A stretch of DNA of 64,000 bases from NCBI RefSeq assembly GCF_947179165.1, contig NC_077247.1, positions 43,568,935-43,632,934 of the forward strand, written 5' to 3'. Position 1 is the stretch's first letter; each line of letters starts with the position of its first letter. The DNA comes from Solanum dulcamara. Its lineage: Eukaryota > Streptophyta > Magnoliopsida > Solanales > Solanaceae. Shown here in pieces: positions 41,539 to 52,900 of the stretch. Made by a program: the position numbers and the translations under genes. Below the pieces are notes generated by a model that was not told the DNA's origin, did not search any database, and saw nothing but the letters and a program-made list of their open reading frames with translations.

Positions 41539-44450
41539 TGTTACATTCCGTATTTTTGCATTTTGGATTATTCGTAAGTTAACGATTATAAATTCAAGGA
41601 CTTTTAATTTTGAATTTTAAAAGGACATGATTTGTTGTAGATGCCAAGTTATATGAATAATTTATGTGTAGTAAAATACATCTCAAGAAGGACCCTTAAG
41701 CCAAATCAAAATAGAAGCCATCAAATATATTTTTTTAAAGTCACGTTTCGGGTAAGCTGACTTCAGGAGGCCATAACCTTCTTATAATTTAAGAATTTGG
41801 GAAAACTCTCAACATGAAAGTTGTAGATAATTGAAATATCTTTCTAACCATAGGTCGTGGGACGAAATGTGATATCGGAGTAATAAGATATAGATATTTT
41901 AAGTCTGACAGGCCAAACTAATTAGTGAATTCGGCCCAACCCAATTCTAATTCGGGTCAGGCCCAATGCCCACGAAATTAAATCTGATTTTTTGTATCTA
42001 TTCCTTCATACTTTAGACCAACATAATTCTGGAATTTTCCAGAGAGAGAGAGAAAGGGAGTTCTTGAGAGAAATATCAAATCCGACCAAAATTCAAGTCC
42101 CGAAATCCGAAGCTCACGAAGAGAAAATTATTGTACATCGTGTTAGCTTCAATTTGAGGTAGATATCAATCAATAAGGAGAATATTCAATGTGATGCTGC
42201 AAATTTAAGGTAATATTAAAGTCTCATTTTCATTGTTAACAAGTTTAGTTAGAGTTTTAACGGATTAGAACGGAGAAAATAGTGTTATAAACTAGTTTGG
42301 TGATTTGTTGAGATTTATAGGTTAAAGGGTTGTTTTAGGTAGATTAAATGAATGGAATTAGCTTAGTGATGATGTATAATAATGGTTGATATTGTTTTGA
42401 TGTTGTTGATGAGTTGTTGTTCTTGAATTTGGAGGAAAAAGGTGTATGAAGATTGTGAATGTTCAAACCCGTTTTTGGAATTGAGTAGCTGGTAGTAATT
42501 CTGGAATATCTCATTGTGTAGACCTTAGATTTTAGATATTAAACATGTTTTGGAAAGCTAATATACGTACCTACAACTCTTATGTTTATGTCTTAGTCTA
42601 TATCTGCTGTTATTATATCGAAAACGGAGGATGAATCATAAGACAAATTCTGTCCAGATTCTGGAATGAAAAATCCTTCATGTATAGCTGTTCGTATTTT
42701 GATGATATCTCTTTGTAGAAAATGATTTTTGAGTTGATTTCTTTTGCATTGGAAACTTAAGACAGATATCTAAATGTTTCATGAAGGTCATAAAGACCAG
42801 TTTTGCCGTTTTCATTTTCAAAATTTAGATACAACGTGAGGTACTTGACTTTTCGAATTTACTGCTTTAGTAACATGAGTTGGGTGGAAACATTCTAGGC
42901 TTATTGTCAATAATAAATCTTACTTTGTGTCAATATTTTGGATTGTTGATGTTTCTTGATGATTATATGGCTGGTTTGAAAGTGGGGAAAGTGAGCGGTA
43001 TAGGGGAGGTGCTGTCCAATTTTTTTTAGAAATAACCTACTAACGATAGACTACGTTTTATTCTTGTCCATAGCTTAACCATAGTGCTTAACGTTTTAAT
43101 ATAGGTTGAGACAATATTGGACAACATATACGTATAAACGCTAAAGGTATGTAAAGTTAACATTTTCTTCTTTTGGCATGATCCATATGAAACGAACGAA
43201 TGACGTATGCTTAAATTCCAAAGAAACTCTTATTCGTAGATATACTCGGATGGCTACCGTTCTTGATTTTCAAAATTTATATTGTTATGTCTTGACTCAT
43301 GTGTATGATTCCAGCCATCCTAGTTGGTATAACTCATGTTGTGGTATAATTCATATTTTAGTATAATCCATAATTGGTGTGATTCATAATGACTATTGTC
43401 TTGGTTTTCAAATGATGGACTGCTTTGCTTATTCTATTAAGTCTTCGATAATGATCAAATTTCACAAGGTTGCTAATGATACCTTATTCGTGCATATTGT
43501 TATGGTATTATTCACCGAGTCCTACGATAGGCCGGGTATGTTATCATGTATGGATTCCACTATATTATTCACCGAGTCCCTTACTAGAGGGCCGGGTACG
43601 TGATATGATAATATGATATTATGATGATATGACGATATGATTATGGCACCGAGTCCCATAATGGGCCGGGTACGATATCAGTGTACACTACTCTATTCAC
43701 CGAGTCCCTTGCTAGAGGGCCGGGTATGGTATATATATACATATAACGATATATTGATATAATTGTGACACCGAGTTCCCTAACGGGCCGGGTATGATAT
43801 ATGATGATGATATGCATGTATTCATTTCATAAGACACAGGTACAGTGATTAGCTCCTGAATCTTTATTGCAGATGTGATCTCCTTTACGGTATTTTATGC
43901 TTTATATACTCGGTACATAGTTCGTACTGACCCCCTTTCTTCGGGGGGCTGCATTTCATGCCCGCAGGTACAGATACTCATTTTGGAGAGCCGCCAGCTT
44001 AGGATTCTACTCAACGAGTTTGAAGTGCTCCATTGTCTCGGAGCCCAAACTTTGGGTACTAATCCTTATAATGTATATATTTGTGTATTTAGGGGTACGA
44101 CGGGGCCCTGTCCCGTCATATGCTATTGTTAATCCTCTTAGAGGTCTGTAGACATATGAGTGGGTTGTATATAGATATTGTCCGGTGTACTAGTATGGCT
44201 TATGTTTTTGGACGTTTACATTCGGAGTGGAAGCCTTGTCGGCTTACATATTCTGTTATCTTATTTTTGACAATTAAGACTCCCCAAGAAATAGCTGATT
44301 TTGGTATATATATAAGTGACCGTTTGAGACGACGTGCTACCCATATAAATTCTATATCGTGTTTAATTGTCGATTGACAATAGATAATATGTGTGTATAC
44401 GAGTGTCCAATTCGGACACTATTCACGGCCCACGGGGCTAGGTCGTGACA
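41539..44450. mobile_element. Solo LTR, 2,912 bp, probably Ty3/gypsy type, with 5-bp duplication
   Basis: The sequence starts TGTTACATTCCGTATTTTTG and ends GGCTAGGTCGTGACA, the TG...CA of an LTR. It is flanked by a perfect CGAAT target duplication (41534-41538 and 44451-44455). No primer-binding site, gag or pol is found, so it is a solo LTR left by recombination. Plus-strand orientation is not fixed. Several frames of 60-85 codons inside have no known similarity. A GC-rich tandem motif lies at 43512-43800. Confidence 0.85.
43512..43800. repeat. Irregular tandem CACCGAGTCCC...GGGCCGGGTA repeat within the solo LTR
   Basis: Five units begin CACCGAGT at about 43513, 43570, 43647, 43698 and 43769, each followed 12-20 bp later by GGCCGGGTA. 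Spacers are AT-rich (ATGATAT-type). Unit spacing is about 57, 77, 51 and 71 bp. Confidence 0.8.
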
Positions 44451-44609
44451 CGAATAGCCAAACCAAAACTGATAACAACAAAACTGATGAATGTATATTT
44501 TATTTGGTTTGTGGTTTGGTTCTAATAATATTAAAATCGATTAAATTGGTTTGGTTTTTATTTTGACCAATAACCAATTCAAAATGACCCATAAACACCC
44601 CTAGTCATA

Positions 44610-44762
44610 CTTCCTTCTCTATTCCATATTGACTGAATTTGTGAGGCAATGTACACTTATTAAAGAAAAAAATTTAGAACGTAAAGTGAACATCAATTTC
44701 CACTTATTTTAAACTATAAAAAAAGTCTTAAAAATTCAATTAATATAGAATAGAGAGAATAA
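44610..44762. mobile_element. Stowaway-like MITE (about 150 bp)
   Basis: Left end CTTCCTTCTCTATTCCATAT-TGACTGAATTT and right end AAATTCAATTAATATAGAAT-AGAGAGAATA are inverted partners over about 30 bp. Length and CTTCCTTC-type terminus fit Stowaway elements. It sits directly beside the older element ending at 44607. Confidence 0.65.
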
Positions 44763-44889
44763 TGTACTGTAATTATAAGTGTACTGTTTTGTTGTATATA
44801 TGTGCAATTATAAAGTTATATTAAAATTTTAAAATAAAAATTAATTATTTAAAATAAAAAATATATATTTTAGACAAATAATGACATTT

Positions 44890-45660
44890 ATAAATAATCT
44901 CCTTGGCCTTCAATTTTTCTTAGTTTCCCCTAATAAACGACGAATCTCAAGAAAGTAATCATCATGAGACCCAACGTCTAGATAATTATTTGCAAGCACC
45001 TTGAAGGATTTAAAGCAACAATATGTTTGTCCACTCCCCCTTCTAATTAAAGTAGGGTCAAGCCTTTTCCACAAAATTGGTTATGAAAACAATAAGTTTT
45101 TGGCAACCAATAGCAGACCATAAATCATCAATGAAGTTCAAAAGCCCCAGATAAAGTTACCTCACTTTGTTTTTTCTCCTCTCTTGCTTTTTTCAACTCC
45201 TTTTTGATGTCGTCCAGTAAGATCAAGGGAATACTCAATGCCTTCAATCACAATGATGAACTTACTAGTGGTATTGTGTTATTCTTAACGGGTGTCAATT
45301 CAAAATCATAGACATCATATTGAATAAAAAATTAACCATAGCAGCAATCATGCTAGACCTACCAGTTCCTTGGAGGACCATAAAGAAGTAATTGTGCTTC
45401 CACGCCTTACCAATCTTGACATAGCAGTCTTTTGACTTAGAAAATGTTTTGAGATCATCCATACTCTCTTGTTTCTTGTTTGGCACCATAGCTAAAGTAT
45501 CAAATGTTGATAGGACGTTCAAACACTACTTGTCTACAATTTCCTTTGCCTTTCTCTTACAGAAATAGCCTTCTCTTCATCCAATACATATTTCAACTAT
45601 TTTACTTCGTCGAAGTTGCAAGGTTTCACGGCAAAACGGTCTACAATAATACAGTTGAAA
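44890..45660 (-). pseudogene. AAA-ATPase (AATP1/BCS1-like) pseudogene
   Basis: On the minus strand, ordered fragments match the plant AAA-ATPase family (At3g28580/ASD type). They are: DEEKAISVRERQRKL; STFDTLAMVPNKKQESMDDL; YVKIGKAWKHNYF; a ruined Walker A (GTGRSSMIAAMVNFL where GPPGTGKSSMIAAMANFL is normal); LTPVKNNT; a ruined Walker B (IIVIEGIEYSLDLTG versus IEDID); VTLSGLLNFIDDLWSAIG; and LIVFITNFVEK. Stops and frameshifts separate them, for example a TAG after RQRKL. The family is membrane-anchored AAA proteins, mostly encoded without introns, which fits this single-exon relic. It cannot hydrolyse ATP. Confidence 0.85.
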
Positions 45661-46805
45661 TTCAGTGTTGTAATTTGCAGTGAGTATCACTATTACATCA
45701 ATTTTCTAGAACCAACTTAGTTTTAAAAAATTAACCTAAATAGTCGTTCACCAGCTGGTTAAACTAAAAGTAGCCAACGGATATATAATAAATGTATAAT
45801 TTACGTATACTTGATGGAAAAGTAAATAGTAAATTTGTTCGACTATTTGTGTGAAGATTCATATTTTATTTTATTTTATTTTTATAGGAGGATTAGGTAT
45901 CGTAGTCTGATTTTCAGTAAGATGAAGTTTAATAGAATGACCGGCGAGATTGTCAAAATTTAGTATGCATTCAAAAACTACTTGATAAATGAACGTCTCA
46001 TATTGCAATGGTTATGATGATCGTATATCCAAATTTGGAGAAATATACAAGAGGCTGGATATACAGAGTTAATACATTAGAAAAATAATTTAACTGTTTT
46101 GTTACTTTGAAAATCATTAACAATAGTAGATCGTGTTTTTTTTAATAAAGAAAACACACCTTTTTGGCTCATTTTTGAAAAAGAAAATAAAACCAAAACA
46201 CTAAAAACAAAGAAGATTCTATATAAGATTAACAAAGGTAGTAAATGAATATTTACATGTTGTCCATTGATTATACCTATAAAAACTAAGAAACGGAAGA
46301 AACTTGAAATATGTTTTGTTTTCTTCTAACAATTTTGAAGATGATGAATCGTAGGAGGATAGAAGAAATTATAGTTGAAATTGTTCTAGAGAGAAAATTG
46401 GAATTGTAAAGAAAATAATATTAAAGCTGATGAAAAACTCCCCCTTTCAATCACCCCACAAATACAAAAACTTAAGTATATATACATCCACAAACACTAT
46501 TTATGCAATGTTTATACATTACAACATTTTATCTTTTCTAATGAACGAAATTATTTAGATTTCGACTAATTCAATTTTTTTCTAAACAGTCCCAAATGTA
46601 AACATGACATCCTCTTGATGTTTTGAGTTTTTTGATGTATTATTCACTCGAAACGATTCATTGCGTCACACTGAATTTTAAAATCAAGCTTTGAATATTT
46701 TTTTTAATGGCTAATGAATTTTTTCAATCATGACCAACTCAAAATCTCCATTAAACAGTCCCATAATTTTAGACATAAACTCTTTTTCGATATTTTGAGT
46801 CTTTT
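45661..46805. other. Intergenic DNA with a dispersed repeat copy
   Basis: Contains the second copy (45972-46105) of the dispersed repeat at 37968-38115. The rest is AT-rich with no gene. A TATTATTCACTCGAAA phrase near 46637 resembles the target region of the next element. Confidence 0.45.
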
Positions 46806-46817
46806 TTATATATTATT

Positions 46818-47524
46818 TGGAGAAGGGTAAAAAATGTACTCAAATTATGCAAAATTAAATAAAAATGACACAGTTAATAGTTTCGTCTAAAAATATTCAT
46901 ACTGTTATTTAATGGGTCAAAAATGTTCCTTTCTCAAATAAAAATATTATTTTTGTTCTTTTTAAACATATTCTTTTTCTAAATGGTGATATTTTAAAAC
47001 TAGAAAATGCTTATCCTACTTCAGTTCAGAAAAAGTAAGATATAAAAATGTTTTTTATTTTATTATAATTTTTTTGTCGTTATCTAACTGAAAATTAATG
47101 ACATGGTGACTATGATCTTATATATATGACCTATATTATCAGTTGAAAAGGTACATGAAGTTATTTTATTTTAATTATTTAAAAATGACATTAAGAAGGG
47201 AAAAAAATTATTTCCTACTTATTTATTAGATAGAGTGATTTTAAAAGAAAAGAAACAAGAAAATGAGTTTTTTTAATAGTAATACAATTTATTAGGAATA
47301 GAATATGTTTTTTTAAAATAAAAATACTAATAATATATTTATAAAAAAAAATGACATTTTTGATCCATCAAATAATAATAGTAGTTTTTTTGTATTAAAC
47401 TATTAGTAATAAGGACATTTTTGGACTAAACTATTGACGACAAATGGTATTTTTGAATAAAATTATTAACTGAGTGTATTTTTACTCAATTTCATACAGT
47501 TTAAGAGCATTTTGACTCTTTTTC
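46818..47524. mobile_element. Non-autonomous DNA transposon, probably Mutator-like (707 bp)
   Basis: Left end GAGAAGGGTAAAAAATGTAC and, inverted at the right, GAAAAAGAGTCAAAATGCTC stay similar over about 45 bp (both go on with TCAAA/TTAAA-(C)T-TATG). A direct repeat ATATATTATT flanks it at 46808-46817 and 47525-47534. No transposase is encoded. Confidence 0.65.
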
Positions 47525-47630
47525 ATATATTATTCACTTGAAAATTCACGTTTGCAGCAAGTCAAATTCTAAAATTTGAATTTTAAAACTTTTCAATAAC
47601 AGATTTTAATGAACATCAAGTCCAATCTGG

Positions 47631-47877
47631 AGCCTGTTTTGATGAACTTATTTTAAATAACTTATAAGTTAAAAAAAAAGTAGGTGCAACCCGACTTATT
47701 GTTTTTACTTATAAGTTATTTTCAACTTATAAGTACTTAAAATAAGTCCATTCAAATAAATTCAATTATTTATTGAGGCTTATTTTAAGTATGAAATGAC
47801 TTTAAGTTGGTCAGTCAAATACTCAAAAAAACTGAAAACAACTTATAAGTAAGTTATAAGTCAATCCAAACGGGCTC
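47631..47877. mobile_element. MITE with GAGCC(T/C)GTTT ends (247 bp)
   Basis: Left end GAGCCTGTTTTGATGAACTT and, inverted at the right, GAGCCCGTTTGGATTGACTT are partners. The interior is rich in ACTTATAAGT palindromes. Target duplication was not resolved; hAT-like by its ends. Confidence 0.65.
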
Positions 47878-48249
47878 TTGATAATAAATTTTGACCTTTC
47901 CCTCTATAAACATTTGATAAAATTACTTAACTACACACTTTTTTTTATCATATTTTCTTATTTTTCCTACTGTTTCAAAAAATATCAAAAATCTCTTCTT
48001 TTGCGCCCAACATCCCCCTTTTTAGATACATCATTTCAAAAATATCATACCCATGATTTTTTTATTTTTTTCACTCCACAAATCTCTCCATAGTTATATC
48101 CATTAATCTGTTTTTGAATTTCAATTTTTTCCCTTTCTAATTAATGATTTCAATTTATTCAAGAGGTAGTTTTCTTTCCATCAGTTGAGTTTTTTTAAAA
48201 AAATTCTTTTAGTTTTTTCATCTTAAAAAATTGTTGATACATATGGTTC

Positions 48250-49065
48250 AAGGTCAATTTTTGTTGTTCATCATTTTGTGATTCGTATAGGTTCACATTT
48301 TTAATGTATCTAATTATTTTTGTTTCTTAAATTAATGTATAATGCCTTCATTTCGACATTATGATACATTATATTTGAATTGTATTTTCGAGATGAATAG
48401 ATATATCATGATACATTGCTATTTATGTACCTTGCTTGAATTGTTAAGTGCATTGTTTCTACTAGTACATTAAATAGGTAATTATTGCCATAAAATGTTA
48501 TATTTGAGATAGATACATTACTGGTAGTCATTATGTATCAGATATATTTATTATAAATTCGAATTTATGTATCATCTCCAAAACTCATATGTACCAGAAA
48601 AATATTAATAACAAAAAATTAAAAAAAATAATAATCAGTTATTCTATCAATGCTGTGTCATATACATAACTATGAATATGATACAAACTACTATTGTTAT
48701 AAAAACATTGATATTTATATATCAACAATTATATTTGACAATGTCTGCAGATACATAACACTCTAGTTGGATAAGTTAAGGCGTATGTATCTGGTAGTAA
48801 AAAAATAACGAAATTTGTAATAGTTTTGTATCAAACAAATAACTATGAATATGATATATACTAATTTATGTTTTAATAAATAAAGATTATGTATCAAAGC
48901 TAATATTTGAACACGACATATTGTACATGATAAAAATGTAATGTATCATAATATTGAAACGAATGCATGATACATTAATTTAAGAAAGAAAAACAACTAG
49001 ATACATTAAAAACCTGAACCTATATGTATCACAAAAAAGATAAACAACAAAAAATAGAAAAGAAA
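48250..49065. mobile_element. Foldback-like element with about 120-bp imperfect inverted repeats
   Basis: Left arm (about 48262-48372: TGTTGTTCATCATTTTGTGA ... ATAGGTTCA ... TTAATGTATCTA ... TTAAATTAATGTAT) and right arm (about 48945-49055, reverse complement) match in order over about 110 bp. The loop is very rich in ATGTATC/GATACAT. No coding capacity. Confidence 0.65.
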
Positions 49066-49740
49066 TCAATAATATGATTTGTAGAAAACAAAAACACGTG
49101 ATGACGAAATCCTTCTACACATTCTTCTTTGCTCTATACCAATTCCGTAACTTTTTTCACTTTCAACAATGGCGCCGTTCATGGATCTTGACTCAAAGCC
49201 CTTATTGGAGCCACCACCAACTCCTGTATTTTTGACCAACAATAATTTTATCACTTTTGTATCATTCATACCTCACCTTATTTTTTTCAGATTTCGGAAT
49301 GTCTCAACAAGATCGACAAGTTCATATTGTATCAGTACTATTTGTCGACAATTTTGATTCAAAAATTGAGAGTTTTTTTTGGAAGAATAGGAAGAAGAAT
49401 TTTAAATTTTGAATTGTACTAGCATGTTTCAATTTGCTAGGGATTGAATCCCATTTCCAATAAAATTCTCCCATAATTTATGCTTTCATTATTTACTTTT
49501 CTCCTTTTTAAAATATTCAATTAAAATATCTTTCATTAATTTTCCCTTTATACCGCAACAACATTAAAGGCATCATTATGTATCAAAAAAAATAACTTAT
49601 GTATCCGAGTTTCTCAAAAGATAAGGAATTTTTATAGTTTTAAAAAGAATAAAAATAAAATATAATTGATTGTTAACCCTATGAAATTTATGTAAATTAT
49701 ACTAAACATTTTGTCTAATTTTCCCCAATTTTACCTCAGC
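49066..49740. other. Intergenic DNA upstream of the YAO gene
   Basis: A plus-strand frame at 49169-49357 (62 codons, opening MAPFMDLDSKPLLEPPP) is less AT-rich than its surroundings but is not recognised and has no supported splice partner. A CACGTG motif lies at 49096. No further gene is seen. Confidence 0.35.
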
Positions 49741-49744
49741 CGGA

Positions 49745-49824
49745 GGGCCCAAATCCGCACGGCCCATTGACCCGTTTCTAACATCCCCCTTCTTTTCATC
49801 TCTTCTACTACCCTTAAACCCTAA
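49745..49824 (+). promoter_or_regulatory. Site II (GGCCCA) and telo-box promoter elements of the YAO gene
   Basis: GGCCCA occurs at 49746-49751 and 49761-49766, and a telo-box AAACCCTAA at 49816-49824, 136-215 bp before the ATG; a related AAACCCTAG lies at 49857. This pairing is a known hallmark of plant ribosomal-protein and ribosome-biogenesis promoters (TCP and telo-box binding factors) and suits the gene's role. Confidence 0.75.
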
Positions 49825-49959
49825 ACTCTGAGTGCTGCCATTGTACACTGGTCCTAAAACCCTAGTCCAGTATATTTGATTTCAGTTTCAATCCAAATTT
49901 GCAACTGATTGTAATATATTTCTATCAGAAGTTCCGTACTTTGAGCTCACAATTGAATC

Positions 49960-52900
49960 ATGAAGACCAAGAACCTGAAAAAGAAGAAAGCTTCAGCTCA
50001 AAATACCCAGAAGGGCAGCAAGAAGAGATTTTCAATTGAAAGAGACCCATTTTTCGATGAAGACAACGACTTGAAAAGGCGAAAGAGATTTGGAGATGAT
50101 GAAGATATAGAGAGCAGTGATGATTCGGAGGACATTTATGGGTCTGATGATGAAGGAGTGGATAGGAATGGGGGGAAGGAGGAAAAAGAAGAGGAGGAGG
50201 AGGAGACAGCAGCTGAGAAGAGAAAGAGGCTGGCGGAGGCATTTTTGCATAGTGTGAGGGAGTCGAAGAGGAAAGAAGAGGAAGAAAGAGAGAGTGGAGA
50301 TGAATATGATAGAGAGGAGAGGGAAGCAATGAGAGACTCATGGATGGTAGACATGTTGCAGAAGGAGCAGATGGAGGATAGTGGTCGTTCCAGAAGAGCT
50401 ATTGCTTCCAGGTGTGTGATTACTGTTCCATTTTACCTGAATTTACCCTGTTGTGGCATGGATAGCTGGATGGATTTTACTAATTCATATAATTGCTGGA
50501 TTCCGGGTTCCCAAGGGGATGGCTGTGTGGTTAGGTATATGAGTAACAACTTAGAGGTTTGGTTTAGAGACGAGGTATGTAGGGATTATATGTGAGTGAT
50601 TAGGAATCTTAGGATTGTAATGCATGGTGTGTATAATGTAAAGATGATGTCTCGTTGAATGTTTAGTTTCATATATTACATGTTACTAGTATACAATGTA
50701 TTATTAAAATATTTGTTTACTTTTTTAACAAAATAAACATTTTCTCATTATAATGTTGATTTCTAGTTGGAGATTAATCTCCTTAAATTCCAACCAAACA
50801 TTTTATAAACTTTTACTACTAATTTTAGTGTGAGATTATATGTCTTACAATCTAAAGTAAATAGCCCATGTTCGAATCCCATGCACAAGCTGACCTAGAC
50901 TCCATCATCACTGAGCTGATGAATTGAATATGTTGATTTATTTCAGAGGTCAACCAAATTGAGTAGAAGCACCATTAAAGCCCATCTTTGTTTCTGTTTT
51001 AATGTTAGAAGTGTTGTGCTTGCACATAGGCTATAGCTGAGGTTCTTTTGTGTTGATAGCTGCTACTTCATTATCTCCTATCTGGAGAATCAAATAATTG
51101 CTATGTAAGCTGCTGTGTGTTCCAGGATAACCATATAAGCTACATTATTCAATTTTTGCAAGTGGTTGAGTAAAAAAGGACATTGGTTTTTGATAGTTAT
51201 TGAGTTGTATCGTTGTTCATTCTCCAGGATTCAAAAGCCTACCGAGGGTTTTCACCTTTTAGTGAAACATCGACAGTCTGTAACTGCCGTGACGTTATCT
51301 GAGGATGACTTAAAAGGTTTTTCATCTTCTAAAGATGGTACTATTGTTAGCTGGGACGTGGACAGTGGAAAGACAGAAAAGTATGCATGGCCTACTGATG
51401 AAGCTTTGAAGTCACATGGTGCAAAGGAGCCACAAGGTCGAGCAACGAAACATAGTAAGCATGTTTTAGCTCTGGCTGTCAGCTCTGATGGACGCTATCT
51501 GGCAAGTGGAGGCTTGGATCGTCATGTTCATTTGTGGGATGTCCGAACACGGCAACATATTAAGGTATTATGATCAACTTTAGATTCTGACTCTCTCTCT
51601 CTCTCTCTCTCATATCTCAAATTAAATCTGTAGAGCTAGGTGATAGCTTGGAACTCGTGTTGGTCAGAATTCTCCTTGCAAGTGCAGTAGCACTCAAGTG
51701 ACTTAGTTGACATTTCCTTTGCAAGTTCAATTGTTTGGAGTTAGTTGCGCTCTTCAAATCTGAAAGATGCTGATTCACTGATTCCTTATTTAACTCTTCA
51801 TTGCTACTCTAACTTGAAAATGATTCTTTTTACAGGCATTCCCTGGTCATAAGGGACCTGTTTCATGTTTGACATTCAGACAAGGATCTTCTGAACTGTT
51901 TTCGGGGTCGTTTGATCGATCCATCAAGATATGGAATGTGGAAGATAGAGCTTATGTAAATACTTTATTTGGTCATCAAAGTGAAGTTCTAACCATTGAT
52001 TCTTTGAGGAAAGAAAGGGTGTTGACAGTCGGACGAGACCGAACCATGCACTTATGGAAGGTAATTCATGGCCTTTCATCTGCTTTCAGGAAGTCTATTT
52101 TTTTCGCTAGCTATGTATCTGTGTAGTGAAAGAAACTCTGATTGTTTGTCAAGTATTCAATGATTTTTTTCTTATGAAGAATTTAAACGAAGATCTGTGC
52201 CTGCCTTGTTGATGAAGAAGTCCTTCTCATGACAGGTGTATTTTTCTAGTAAAATGCATAATTTACTCCGAGTTGTCATCCAGCATGTCCTTCCTTAGTA
52301 CCTGAGGTCCTGAGATTTTTAGGATCTAAGGGTCTTTCAAAACTCCTAGCAGGATTCCTTGAAGGTTGCTCTAGCACTATTAATGAGTCTCTGATGTTAG
52401 ATAACTTCAATTAAAAAAAAGTAAAAATATTAGATTCATGTCTTTTGAAAAGAGCAATATATTCTTAATTATTGAGTTTGAGAATATCCAACTTAAAGGC
52501 ATTAAGGCATGTTAGTTGGGTTAACCTAACTTTAAGGATTTGCAATTTGTCAAATTTAAGTTGGTGAATCCTTTTTTACTTTAAGGTTGTAAGAGTGGCA
52601 AACAAAAACATTCTTGCTTGCTTACTCCTAGATTCAATGGGATGTTAGAAAATCTTTAGGAAGATTATATGTTGGTCATAGGGTGTGGAGGAATATCATG
52701 AAGGGATGGGTAGATTTTTATGAAATTTATGGTGTGGAGATTTGTTGTCAAATGATGAGTTTCCGAGTATGTATACAGTATCTTGTCAAAGGGAAACGGT
52801 AGTCCAGCAAATTAGGGGGACAGAAGGAGCAGAGACGTTTTGGGATTTGAGATTCAGGAGGGATTTCCAGGATTGGGAGGTGAATGAGTTTTAAACGTTG

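Larger units (their letters stand above)
40583..44607. mobile_element. Older DNA transposon with GTGTTTA-type ends, split by nested insertions
   Basis: The left terminus GGAGTGTTTAGGGTTTGGGT and, on the minus strand at the right, AGGGGTGTTTATGGGTCATT are inverted partners, followed on both sides by AACCGAATCGAACC/TTTGGTTTGGTTT-type subterminal sequence. The element now spans 4 kb because it contains a 399-bp MITE and a 2,912-bp solo LTR; its own length is about 0.7 kb. Family unassigned. Confidence 0.6.

Noticed and set aside
43178..44377. Several plus-strand frames of 62-85 codons
   Set aside because: They lie inside the solo LTR and resemble no known protein; they are chance frames in a longer GC-richer stretch.
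41539..44450. Complete LTR retrotransposon
   Set aside because: No second LTR, gag, pol or primer-binding site is present, and the CGAAT duplication flanks the single LTR directly, so it is a solo LTR.
49958..50354. Minus-strand frames of 72-127 codons rich in Ser, Pro and Leu
   Set aside because: They are the antisense of the acidic, Glu-rich first exon of YAO; the composition follows from that exon.
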